64,000 nucleotides of DNA, taken from contig LLEY01000063.1 in assembly GCA_001414485.1 (NCBI GenBank), forward strand, positions 273,220 to 337,219. The letters are read 5' to 3'. Each line of letters begins with the position of its first letter. Position 1 is the first letter of the stretch. This stretch comes from Calycina herbarum (taxonomy: Eukaryota > Ascomycota > Leotiomycetes > Helotiales > Pezizellaceae). This document shows positions 1 to 11,697 of the stretch, piece by piece. A program made the position numbers and the translations under genes. Under the pieces are notes generated by a model. The model worked only from the letters and a program-made list of their open reading frames with translations, ran no database searches and was not told the origin of the DNA.

Positions 1-319
1 TTATACGAAGATCCTAAGCTAATTAGCACGTGGTTTTAACTAGTAGAAAACATAAGAGTAAAATATAGGATTTTAGACTACGACTTCTATAACTTCGACG
101 AGACTAGGTTTATAATAGGTATAATCTATACTATAATAGTTATAACCCGCGTAGATCGACGTAGTAGAGGTAAGACAGTTTAGCTAGAGAATAGGGAATA
201 GACTATAGCTATTACTTATATTAATAGTAAAGGCTAGAGTGTTCCTCTATTTTTAGTAGTTTAAGAGAAGAATTATCTTATAAACTAGTATACTAATAGC
301 AGCCTCCTACCTAACTAGG
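1..319 (+). mobile_element. Fot1/pogo-type DNA transposon, left part (interrupted)
   Basis: Decayed transposase coding sequence of a Tc1/mariner-superfamily (Fot1/pogo) element. Around positions 75-115 it reads as a degraded form of the first catalytic motif (NFDETGF-like, here NFDETRF). Around 190-290 it resembles the family block GNREW..VI..IN..G.SVP.F. The frame is broken by TAG and TAA codons in Gln positions, as expected of RIP. The sequence stops at 319 and resumes in register at 22453 after the nested retrotransposon; CTAGG at 315-319 is repeated at 22448-22452. The 5' inverted repeat lies outside the window. Family assignment is from recognised protein motifs; the join is seen directly. 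Confidence 0.85.
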
Positions 320-776
320 TGTTACGAATCACGTGTTAACACGTGACTAGTGAAGTCTAGGCGACGTCCTGACAGGACAAGTACTATTAGAACCTAGAAA
401 GAAGAGGATTGAAAATGTTAGATATATAATCTACGGATTTTATTATATCTATATTACGTAACTCGGTTAGGTACGGTTAGGTAATAGAGTCTAGTTTTAG
501 TAGCTCTGAAATTAGAGTTAGACTCTATCTTTAGAACTTCTATAGAATAGGACTCTAAAACGGGAACGAAGGTTCTATATAAGACTAGCACGTCTGCTAT
601 TAGATAGGAGCTTCGTACTTAACTTTAGTTATTAATCTTATTATCTTATTTAATATCTCTAATATAAGTAACGAGTTTACTTCTAAGTAAACAACCTAGT
701 ATATCTATACTTCTTACCTATATACTAACCTTTAAGACTTAGTTACCTTTGTTTAGTTTATTTAAGTTTCGTTATA
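320..776 (+). repeat. 5' LTR of element B
   Basis: Begins TGTTACGAATCACGTG and ends GTTTCGTTATA (ancestral GTTACA). It shares the distinctive GAAGTCTAGGCGACGTC block with the split LTR at 15285, which pairs the two as LTRs of one element. It contains an 18-bp perfect palindrome at 329-346 and a TATA-like stretch upstream of the conserved TTCGTACTTAAC segment. Confidence 0.9.
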
Positions 777-2485
777 CTTTAAGTACCTACTACGAAGTAA
801 GATCGCTAATATATTAACTACCTCTTCTACTCCGAAAGTAACCTTACCTAAGCCAGCTATAACTACCGTAGCTATACTAGTTACTACTCTTTATAAAGAA
901 GTAAAACTCCTAATCCTAAAGCTATTCGACGGCTTACTAGAAAAGCTAGCTAAGTTTCTTATAAAAGCTTCTATATACTTGAACTTTTATATAGCCTAGT
1001 TTAAGAGCGAAACTAACTAGGTTATATAGTTGTCTACCTATCTTAAAAGAGTAGCTTATAACTGGTTAGAACTATATTTAGAGGATTTTTAGAAAAATAA
1101 GATAACTAAGAGAAAAGTCTTACTTTAAATATTAGAAAAGATAAGAGACTTATTTAAGAATGTTTAAGAGTTTAAGATTAGAATTAATTAAGCTTTTAAG
1201 AATATTAATATAAAGAAGAAAGTAGTCTAAGCTCTGTACTTACTTAGACAGAAGGGCTTAGCTACTAAATACGCTTTATAATTCTAGTAGTATTCTATAT
1301 AAATAGAATAGAATAACGAAGTATTACGTAAATAATTCTACTATAGTCTAAAGAATAGTATTAAGAACGAACTTATATAGGAGGATTTTCTTAATACTTT
1401 AAACGAATTAACTAATAATATAATTAAAATCGATAACTAAAACTATAAACGAAGTTTAGAGAAAAAGAGTAGTTATAGATATTAATATAAAAAGAGTAGG
1501 AAAAGAGACTATAAGGATTCTATAGAAATTAATACTATTTAGAAATCTTAGGTCTTAAAGAAAGAGACTTAGAGAAAAAACCTATTAAAGAGAGAACTTT
1601 CCTAGAAAGAGCAAAATCGTCAACGTAAGTAGAACTTATATTATAACTATAGCCTCTTCGGCTATAGAGTAAATAAGTATAGTAAGAAGAAAGACTCTAA
1701 AGAGAAAGAATAGATTAATACTACTATTTAAAAAGAAGTAGCTTTACTAGATAAAATCGAACGTATAGATAATAAACTCGAAGCTAGAGAATATAGTACG
1801 TAGATTAAAATAGATACCTTAGATATAATAGTAGACGTTATATATCTATAGCTAAACGAAGGAATTAAGTTATAAGTTAGTAAGATATAAGATACTAATA
1901 ATAGTAGAAACCTACTTCTTAAAGAATATTATAATATATAGTTAGAAATAGAATTTAGATTACCTCTTTAAGTAGAATATAAATTACTACTATTAATAAG
2001 TTTATTAGAGTTATTAGAATTAGAATCTAACTTATTAGAAGTAGATCTAAGAATATATAAGCTAGAATAAAGCGAGATATAAGTATTTATTAGAACCTTT
2101 AAGAGAGATAATAGAGAGATATATATAGAAAACTAGAAACCTGATTTTTAGAGCTTATATTCTATTTAAGGAATTAACTCTATAGTTTTAACTATCTATA
2201 TAATAGTTTAGAACGAATAAGACCGAGTAACTATAGTTAGCCTAGTTACTAGAAGAGAAACAGTTGAGTTTAAGGAACTTAAATACGATTTAGAATAAAA
2301 TAAGCTATCTAGTTAGTCTAAGATAGAAGATATTTAGATAGTCGTAGACCTCTAGGAAGAAACTAGTTTATAGTAATAGTAGGGTTCTAAGGACTTTATA
2401 AGATATTCGAAGCCTAGTTTCTTAAGTATACTATTTAACTATAAGGAAGTAATACTAGAAATAGGAGGCTAGTATACTATAGTTA
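777..2485 (+). pseudogene. RIP-inactivated gag region of element B
   Basis: Gag-like reading frame broken by many TAG/TAA codons. A CCHC zinc knuckle survives near 1637-1680 in altered form, its cysteine codons changed to tyrosine. The sequence breaks at 2485 at a solo-LTR insertion and resumes at 10192 in the protease region. No usable open frame remains. Confidence 0.75.
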
Positions 2486-2515
2486 TATAACGAAACTCAA
2501 ACGAACTAAACAAAT
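2486..2515 (-). repeat. Solo LTR (reverse), first 30 bases
   Basis: Reverse complement of the LTR 3' end (TATAACGAAACTCAAACG, ancestral TGTAACG). The remainder of this LTR is at 9796-10186, separated by element A. AGTTA at 2481-2485 and AGTTG at 10187-10191 are the target duplication of this LTR in element B, differing by one RIP-type change. Confidence 0.85.
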
Positions 2516-2961
2516 TATCACGAATTACGTTATACGTGATAAGTAGTCTAGACGGCGCTCTAATAGGACAAAGCACGATATTTAGGAAATAGAAGGTAAT
2601 ATAGAAGGGAATTAGTAATATAAAGGCATTTAGGATTCTAGGATCTCACTATTAGATAACCGTTGATAGTTATATAATAGATCCTCTTAAATCCCTTAAG
2701 AGATCTAAAGGGATCTAGGGATCTAGGCTTATATAGAGATCTAGGTAGTATAGAAAGATCCTATATATACTAGCACGTCTGCTATTAGATAGGAGCTTCG
2801 TGCTTAACTTTAGTTATTAATCTTATTATATTATTTAATATCTTTGATATAAGTAACGAGTTTACTTCTAAGTAAACAACCTGGTATATCTATACTTCTT
2901 ACTTATATACTAACCTTCGAGACTTAGTCATCTTTGTTTAGTTCGTTTAAGTTTCGTTATA
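2516..2961 (+). repeat. 5' LTR of element A
   Basis: 446 bp, from TATCACGAATTACG (ancestral TGTTACG) to GTTTCGTTATA. A TATA-like stretch at 2761-2769 is followed about 35 bases later by CGTGCTTAAC, which may mark the start of the R region. GTGCTTAA at 2800-2807 is complementary to the sequence just after this LTR (TTAAGCAC, 2964-2971). Confidence 0.9.
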
Positions 2962-2991
2962 CTTTAAGCACCTGCTTAGAAGTTCAGTCGC

Positions 2992-5900
2992 CATGGCTCT
3001 AGCAACCCCTGCCGCAGTAGCTAGCTCGAATACTAGTTAAGTCAACGTCGTAAGAACATCTAGAAGTGTAACCGGAAGAATACCTGCTAGTATATAGTCG
3101 ACTAGGAACGACGATAATATTAGTATACTAGACGCCTCTAAGCCCTATAAGGTCGAAGTACTTGTATCTATTAAAGTTAAGATACTAGATATGTATTATA
3201 GAAAGTGAAAGGAACTTAACTTGTTCCTTCTTTAGATAGACATCTACTTTAACTTTAACTCTGATAAGTTCGAAGGTAATTATAACTTACGAACTATCTT
3301 TGCTATCTCCTATCTTAGAGGATTAGCATTAGAATAGGCCTAGCTATACTTAGAGGACTTCTTTAAGAATAAGGATAAAGATAGAAAGATAGAATTAACT
3401 AAGATTATGTTTAAATCTTAGAGAGGATTTAAGGTAACTATTAGGAAAGTTTTTAGAGACTTTGATATAATCTAAACAGTTATATATAAGCTTTTAGAGT
3501 TATACTAAACCAGATTAGTAATAGATTACGCTAATGAATTTTAACGTTATAGAACAAAGTTAGAATAGAATACTATTGCTTTTATAGAACTCTTTTATAA
3601 AGGATTAAAGATATATATCTATAAGGAAATAGCTAAGTAGAATATATAGTTCTTAACTATTATAGGTATAATTAAGGAAGTTGTCTAGCTAGATAATCGC
3701 TTATACGAATTTAGGAAGAGTAACCCTAAGTACGGGGAAAAGAGTAAAGGGTTAGGAAAGTAGAAGTACTCTTATACTAATAAACATAGTAAGGAGGTAA
3801 ACACTATATAGAGGAAAACCTTTCTAAAGAAAGGAGGACTTTCCTAAGAGGAGCGAAATTATCAACGCGAGTAGAACTTATATTATAATTATAGTCTACT
3901 AGGTTATAGAGTAAATAAGTATAATAAGAAGAAAGACTCTAAGAGAAAGAAATAAATTAATACTACTATTTAATAATAAGTAGCCTTAACTAATTATATT
4001 AAACTTATAGATAAGGAGCTTAAGGTACGAGGATATAGAACCTAGATTAAAAATAATAAAGGAATTAGTAGTATATAAGATACTAATAATAATAGGGATC
4101 TACTTCTTAAAGAATATTATAATATATAATTAGTAATAGAATCTAAGTAACCTTTTTAAGTAGAATATAAATTACTACTATCGACTAGTTCTTTAGAAAT
4201 ATTAGACTTATCTTCTAGTTTAAAAGAAGAGATAAGAAATAAAGACCTTAAAGTTAGAGAAACTTAGGCTTTCCTTAGAACTTTTAAATAAGGAAATTAA
4301 TAGATATATATTAATAACTAGAAACTAGACTTCTAGAGTCCTTATATAATATAAGAAGTTAACTCAACTATCTTAATAACATATATAGTTAGAAGAAACA
4401 ACTCTAAAATAATAACTCTAGTTAGCTTAATTACTAGGTAAGAAACTATTAAGAATAAAGAACCTATATATAACTAACTACGAATTAAGGAACCTATTTA
4501 TCTTAAAGTTAAAGACGTATAAAAAATATATAATATTTTAGAAGAAATTAGTATATAGATATAGCAAGTTCTAATAGGATTTAAAGAACGAATTAAAACC
4601 CTCTTTTATAGAACAGTACTTAAAGACGTTATACTAAAAGAATTTAAGAAATATATTATAGTTATATTAATTAAAAAGGATAGAATAGTATTTAGAAAAT
4701 ATAATTTACTAAAGTTGTTTAGTATACTATTCTAGGAGCGAAGAGAGCTTAATATTACTAAATAGGCTAAAACGGAACTAGAAGAATTTTACTATCCTCT
4801 AGTAGAAGAACTATAGTTTATAGAAACAGTTTAAGAAATAATAGTATAATAAATATAATATAAACTAAGTCTAACCTTAGATTAGTTATTATAGAAACAG
4901 TTCAAAGGAATTTTACTAGAACCTACTAGAATAGTAGAATATTATCAGATATACGAAGTAGTATTATTAAATAATAAAGAAGTAGTATTCTTTCCTTAGT
5001 CCTAGATATAGACAGTTAAGAAAAAGAACTTAAAGGACTATATATTTAAGGTTTAATATATAAAACTAGAGATAAGTATACTAGAAGCTACTTTAGATTA
5101 TCTATATATAAGAGAGCTATAGTCTATAAAAGCTATTATAGAAACTAGTTATAAATAGATCTAATATAATTATAAATAAATACTAAAACGATTTATAAGA
5201 GGAATTCCTAAGATAATAGGAATCCTAGAATATAGATTAGTATATAAGATAGTATATACTAATAAGGAAAGAGTAAGATTCTTTCTATAGTATAAGGACG
5301 AGGAAAGAAGAAATTATAATCGAGAAAATCGATCTTTTAAAGTCTAATATATTAAAGTAAAGTTAGACGCTACTTTAAGAGAAAGACAGTTAGTAGTAAC
5401 TATAGAAATAAGAGGGAAGAAGTTACGAGTTATAATAGACTTAGGAGTAATAGGTAACTTTATTTCTCTAATAGCTTAAGAGAAGCTAAACGTCCTAATT
5501 AAAGAGATAAGACTATATTAATTAGAAGTAGTCGATAGAATAGACGTTGTATATTAAAATAGGATTATTAATTAGTAAACTATTCTAATAAAAATTAATA
5601 TTAAAAGATACTACTTAAATATATAATTCGATATTATTAAAATAGGAAGTAAGGAAGTAATACTTAGTATATTATAGATTTAGGAATATAATCTAGAAAT
5701 TAACTAGAAAGCTAGGAAGATAACTTTTAGTTAATACGAATATATAGGTTTGTATTTATAACTTTAAGGCTAGAATAAGGTTAGTACTACCTCTTCTAAA
5801 GTACTAGAACACCTTATCTAAGGTCCTCTACAGGTTAGTAAGAAAGCTAATAACGAAATACCTATATAGTATAGAGAATTTAAGGCTTTGTTCAAAAACC

Positions 5901-8710
5901 TAGAAGACTTATAAGCTTTACTAGAACATTGCTTATAAGATTATAAGATTAAATTAAAAGAGGGTTATTACTTCTTAAAGTAGAAGCTTCGATTATATAA
6001 CTAGAAAAGCCTATAGAGAATAGAAAGTTATATAATAGAAGGTATTAAAAAGAGATATATTAGAAGATCTAAGTCGCTAATTATCTTAAATATACTTATT
6101 ATTAAGAAGAAAGACGACCTAGATAGGAGAGTATATATTAATTACTAAGAAGTAAATCACGCTATAGTTAAGGACGCTTATCCGCTACTACTAAGCTAAT
6201 ACTTATAGGATAAGTTAGGTAAGGTAGTACGATTTACGAAATTAGATTAATAAAACGCTTATAGACTTATATAAATAAAAACCAGAGACGAATAGAAGAT
6301 AGTATTTGCCTTACTATTAGGCCTTTACAAATATATAATTATACTATTTAGACTTTATAATATACTAGCTATATATTAAAGATAAAATAATAATATTTTA
6401 GGAGATCTTCTAAGAATAATAGTAATTTACTACTTAGATAATATCTTAATCTTCTTAGAAAAAGAAGAAGAATATAAGAGATATATTAGAGAAGTTTTAT
6501 AATAACTTATAAAAGTAAACTCTTAGTTAAAACTCTTAAAATATAAGTTTAGAGTAGCTTAGACACTTTTTCTAAGATAAGTATTTAGCTTAGAGAAAAT
6601 AGAAATAGATCTAGTAAAGATCTAAGATATCTTAAACTAGAAATTACTAGAGAATATAAAAGATATATAGTCCTTCTTTAGATTTATAAACTTTTACTAT
6701 CTATTTATATAAGACTATATAAAGATTATTAAACTAATATTAATACTAATTAAGAAAGCTATTAAGTTTATATAGAATAAATAAGTAGAGAATGCTTTTT
6801 AGAAAATTAAAGTAAAGTTTATAGAAAAACCTATTTTATATAATTTTAATATAGATAAACCTAGTATAATTAAAATAGACGTCTTAGATATAGTAGTAGA
6901 TATGATTTACTTATAACTAAATAATAAGGGAAAACTTATATCTATTATATATTATTTTAAAATATTTAACCTAGTATAATAAAACTATAGTATCTTTAAT
7001 AAGGAACTACTTACTATAGTATTAGCTTTAGAATATTAGAAGATTTATTTATAACTAGTAAAATACTTAGTTATAGTTTTATCTAACTATAAGAACCTTA
7101 AGATATTTATAATAACTAAGGAACTTATAATAAGACGATTAGCTAGATAGTTAGAGATATTAGAAGGATTCGACATCGTTATCTAATATATAAAAGAAAC
7201 GTTAAATACTTAAGCTAATACTCTTAGCTAGAAACCTAGATACAAGGGAAATAAGAAGTATAAGAAGATTATAATCTTAAAAACTCTTAAGAATAGAGAC
7301 TTAGTACCTACTATATATAAGATAGTAGTAATAAACAACATTTAGATAAATAAAATTTAGAATATATATAAAGGTTATAATTAGTATATAAAAGAAAAAT
7401 TATAAGTTCCTAGCTTATATACTAAGGAATTTATATAGGAATACTATACTATACCTACTTATAGTTACTAAGGAATTCGTAGAACTCTCTAGAGGATAAG
7501 ATAGTACTACTATATTAATCAGTTATCTATAATAGTTAAGGAAGTAATAGTAGAATATAATACCTATACTAGGAATAAGGCTTCCTACTATACTCCTTAT
7601 AGACAGATAAACACTACTCTAATACTATAAATACCTTAGAAATTAATATTTATAGATTTTATTATTAAACTACTAAAATCTAAAGATCTAATAATAAGAG
7701 TTAAGTATAACTTAATCCTAGTTATTATAGAATAACTTATAAAGTATATAATTTTAATAGTATATATAGAGTTAAGTATAGCTAAGGAATTAGTATTTAC
7801 ATTCTTTAGAGAAGTAGTCTTAAGATATAGACTACTTAAAGAAATACTCTTAGATAGAGATAAACTCTTTACCTTAAAATTTTAAATTACTCTTATAGAA
7901 CGATTAAGTATAAAGAGAAAGCTTTCTATAGCTTTTTACTCTTAAATAAATAGAGGAAATAAACAGATAAATTAAGTAGTTAAAATATACCTTTATTATT
8001 ATATAAACTACTAGTAAAATAACTAGGTAGAACTGCTACTCTTAGTATAGTTTATCTATAATAGTTTAGTAACGGAGATAATACTTATTATACTATTCTA
8101 TATTAACTTTAGATATGAATTATTAGCGTACTAAGAACTACTGTCTACGACTATTAATAACTAACTTACTTATATTTAAGTCTTAAAAATTAAGAATCTA
8201 TATAAAGAACTTATAAAGGACTTGTAATTTATAGTAGAAAGAAATACGTACTACTATAATAAACGACGTAGTTAGGAGCTAATACTAAAAGAGAAGGATA
8301 AAGTCTACTTAGTATAAAAAAATATTAATATAAAAAGACTAAGTAATAAATTAGATTATAAAAAACTTAGACTATTTAAAATTAAATAAGTTAAGAGACC
8401 TTTAAATTATAAATTAGTATTATTAAAGATAATAAACATCTACCTAGTATTCTATATATCCTTACTTAAACTAGTATTACTAGGAGTACTACTAGCCTTA
8501 TTTATAGAAATTTAACTAGTTAATCTAAATGTTAAATATAAAGTTAAAAGAATTCTTAACTATAGAATTATTAGAGGAAAAGTTAAGTATTTAATTAAAT
8601 AGTTAGATTACTTATACTTAGAAAATACTTAGAAACTAAAAAGTAATCTTAACTATTACCTAGTAGAACTTTAGAAGTTCTATTAGGAAAACCTAAGTTT
8701 ACTTATATTT
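2992..8710 (+). pseudogene. RIP-inactivated gag-pol of element A
   Basis: Gag-pol polyprotein of a chromovirus: gag, protease, reverse transcriptase/RNase H, integrase, then a chromodomain. The chromodomain reads as ...KYLIKWLDYL..ENT with TAG in the Trp position. Stops are overwhelmingly TAG or TAA at expected Gln/Trp codons, and cysteine or aspartate codons at functional sites are changed (zinc-knuckle Cys to Tyr, YLDD to YLDN). The first residues of gag escaped mutation. No functional protein can be made from it. Confidence 0.85.
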
Positions 8711-9254
8711 CGTAGTCTAAAAGAAAAGTAGTAAGGAAGGCTAGGTTAAGAACTATCTTAGATTAGGAATTAGTAGGAATAGGCAGGGCTACTAGATAGG
8801 TAACCTCTGTTTCTCGCTACTCTTATTCCTCTCTTTCTTTCTCCTTCTTCTCTTTCTTTTCTACCTCCTTAGTAGTGTTAAGTTTATTAAAAAAACGAAG
8901 TCCTTAATAGGACATTTTACGTTACCTTTCTTTAAGAAAGGCCTTCTACTTTCGTAACTATAGAATCTTTGCTATTACCTTCTCCTCCTCCTTATCTAGC
9001 TTCTCCTCTTATCTTTCGATAGAGGACTAGTTGTTAGTATAAGGAACGTTCTTCTTCTAAGTATTATTAGTTCTATTATATTTTAATTTTAACTAAATAT
9101 ATTTAGAGTATTAAGAGGATTAGAAGATATTAATAAAACATCTATACTTTTAGGAAGCGTAGTAAGAATATAGTAATATTTTATTATAAACTATTTTAAT
9201 ACTTTTTATAAGAAGTATTTATTCTTCTTTTTTCTTTCGTATAAGATAGGACAT
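8700..9254 (-). pseudogene. Antisense ORF relic in the 3' segment of element A
   Basis: Between the end of pol and the 3' LTR, the strand opposite to gag-pol carries a damaged frame that appears to start near 9254. It encodes a short region with a Cys-x2-Cys-x6-Cys pattern (cysteines partly mutated), then a Glu/Lys/Arg-rich coiled coil containing EEKLDKEEEKVIAKIL and EVEKKEKKEK. The counterpart in element D (38063-38668) is easier to read. The function is not known to me; the frame is inferred from the shared layout. Confidence 0.6.
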
Positions 9255-9344
9255 AATAGAAAGGAAAGGATACTACTAGCACCTTAACTAAGTTTCTTAG
9301 CTTATACTTAAGTATAAGAACACGCTAAGCTAAGAAGAGGATAG

Positions 9345-9790
9345 TATTATAAATCACGTTATATATAATAAGTAGTCTAGACAGCGCTTTAATAAGATAA
9401 GGCACGATATTTAGGAAATAGAAGGTAATATAGGAGAGAATTAGTAATATAAAGGTATTTAGGATTCTAGGATCTTACTATTAGATAACTGTTAGTAGTT
9501 ATATAATAGATCCTCTTAGATCTCTTAAGAGATCTAAAGAGATCTAAGGATCTAGGCTTATATAAGGATCTAGGTAGTATAGAAAGATTCTATATATACT
9601 AGCACGTCTACTATTAGATAGGAGCTTTATACTTAACTTTAGTTATTAATCTTATTATATTATTTAATATCTTTAATATAAGTAACAAGTTCACTTCTAA
9701 GTAAACAACCCAGCGTATCTGTACTTCTTACCTATATACTAACCTTCGAGACTTAGTCATCTTTGTTTAGTTCGTTTGAGTTTCGTTATA
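9345..9790 (+). repeat. 3' LTR of element A
   Basis: 446 bp, same length as the 5' LTR, starting TATTATAAATCACGTT and ending GTTTCGTTATA. It is preceded by a purine-rich tract (AAGAAGAGGATAG) typical of a second-strand primer. Confidence 0.9.
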
Positions 9791-9795
9791 TAAAT

Positions 9796-10186
9796 ATAAC
9801 TAAGTCTCGAAGGTTAGTATACGGGTAAGAAGTATAGACGCGATAGATTATCTACTTAGAAGTGAACTCGTTACTTATATTAAAGATATTAAATAAGATA
9901 ATAAGATTAATAACTAAAGTTAAGTACGAAGCTCCTATCTAGGTAGTAGACGTGCTAGTATATATAGAACCCTTCGTACTACCTGGATCCTTTTAGATCC
10001 CCTATAGGATCTAACGGGATCTATCACGTGACCTCCAACAGTTATCCAACAGTGAGATCCTAGAATACCTAAATACCTTTATATTACTAATTCCCTCTTA
10101 TACTACCTTTTATTTCCTAGATATTATATCTTATTCTATTAGAGCGCTGTCTAGACTACTTACTATATATAACGTGATTCGTAACA
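9796..10186 (-). repeat. Solo LTR (reverse), remaining part
   Basis: Continues the LTR begun at 2486 and ends ACGTGATTCGTAACA. It lies directly after the target duplication of element A, so the element landed 30 bases inside this LTR. No matching internal region or partner LTR in this orientation is present, hence a solo LTR. Confidence 0.88.
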
Positions 10187-10552
10187 AGTTGCTATAGTCG
10201 GTAAAGTTAGAGTAATATTTTAGGAATTTAGAACTAGAAAATTATTTAGTATAATCTTTTAGGAAATAAACAAATATAATATTAACTAAGAAATAGAGAT
10301 AGTATAGAAAGAACTCTACTATTTAACGAATAAAGAGTTAAATACTACTTCTAAAGAGAATTAGTTAGTAGTAACTACGAAAGTATAAGAAAAGGAACTC
10401 TAAGTCTTAATTAACTCTAGAGTAATAAGTAACTTCCTTTCTCTAATAGCTCTAAAGAAGCTAAACGTCTTAATTAAAGGTATAAAACTATACTATCTAA
10501 GAGTAGTTAATAGAATAGACGTTGCTTACTAAAATAAGATTATTAATTAGTA

Positions 10553-11695
10553 ACGTGTTTTATAAGCGAGCTGGTTACATAAGCGAGCTGGCTATATAAG
10601 CGAGCTAGCTACTTTTTAAACTTTATAATAATTATTAACTTCTAGTTATATTATCTCTACTAAACAACGCCTAAATGTCTTCTAACGAAAACAAGATTAA
10701 CTTAGCTATCTAAGCACTTGAAAACGACGTGTTAATTACCTAACAAAGCGCTACAAAGGCTTATAATACCCCTCGATCTACTATTTCAAGCCGACGCGTT
10801 AGAATCCAACTAAGACGCGATTACGAGCCTAATTCGAAGAAACTTACGAAGCTAGAGAAGGAGGCGATAATTAGACATATATTAAAGCAGGATTCGAGAG
10901 GGTTTTCGTCTATAAAGGATATAGTATAAGATATAGCTAATAACTTACTAAAGAAGCGCGATAGATAGCCTATAGACAGGAACTAGCTAGATAACTTTAT
11001 TCGGCGTATACCTAAGCTAAAAACTTAATAGAGTCGTTCTTATAATTATTAGCGAACTTTAACTAAAGATCCGTAGATTATTAGCCTATAGTTTATACCT
11101 ATATAGTTATTTAAGAATAAACATAGTATTATAGACGAGGATATATATAATTTTAATAAGACTGGTTTTATAATAGGTGTTATATTATCTTAGCTTATTA
11201 TTACAAGTTTAGAGATACACGGGAGACGTAAGAAAGTTCAGCTAGGTAATCGCGAATAGGTTATAGTTATTTAAGAAGTTAATATAACAGATTAGGTAAT
11301 AGTGTTAATATAGAAAGAAATCATAGATCTTCGCGAAGTAACTAAGTATAAGAGTTATAAAAGGAAATATATTCAGAGTTAAGAGATATTAATAGTAGAG
11401 AAGGTAATTAGTTTAATTACTTCTATAGAAAATAGTAATCAGAAGAGTAGTAGAGAGATAAAAAAGAAGGTTTAGACAGAGAGGTATTATAGACGTTATA
11501 GTAAAATTAGATATAATTCTCGTACTTGTTAAGTAGAAATAGTAGATACTAAAGATAGTAACGACTCTAAATAATCTTATAGTATCTTATATAATATAAT
11601 AGCTTATTCTAGTATTAAGTAATTTGTATTTAAAAATAAGTTATTTAGAAAAGTAGCTAGCTCGCTTATATAGCCAGCTCGCTTATAAAACACGT
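10553..11695 (+). mobile_element. Internally deleted Fot1/pogo-like transposon, copy 1
   Basis: 1143-bp element bounded by inverted repeats ACGTGTTTTATAAGCGAGCT and AGCTCGCTTATAAAACACGT, flanked by TA duplications at 10551-10552 and 11696-11697. The 13-base motif ATAAGCGAGCTGG recurs three times just inside the left end, spaced about 17 bases, and in inverted form at the right end. A transposase frame starts at ATG 10676 (MSSNENK). It shows a helix-turn-helix/CENP-B-like N-terminus and the first catalytic motif (NFNKTGFIIG), then jumps to the C-terminal zinc-knuckle-like tail, so most of the DDE core is deleted. TAG/TAA stops are RIP-type. It must have depended on another copy to move. Confidence 0.88.
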
Positions 11696-11697
11696 TA

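Larger units (their letters stand above)
2516..9790 (+). mobile_element. Element A: complete Ty3/Gypsy chromovirus (RIP-inactivated)
   Basis: Complete element with two 446-bp LTRs (2516-2961 and 9345-9790) and about 6.4 kb of internal sequence, inserted in a reverse solo LTR. The target duplication is CAAAT (2511-2515) and TAAAT (9791-9795), one RIP change apart. Domain order read from remnants: gag with a clean start MALATPAAVASS at 2992, CCHC zinc knuckle near 3880-3930, aspartic protease (IDLG...NF.S) near 5385-5490, RT YLDN near 6427-6465, integrase core near 7640-7880, chromodomain at about 8535-8690, then a non-pol segment of about 600 bp and a purine-rich tract before the 3' LTR. Confidence 0.92.

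Noticed and set aside
10560..10620. Evenly spaced ATAAGCGAGCTGG repeats as a CRISPR-like array
   Set aside because: Only three units, located in the subterminal region of a transposon and mirrored at its other end; they are transposon end repeats, and the genome is fungal.
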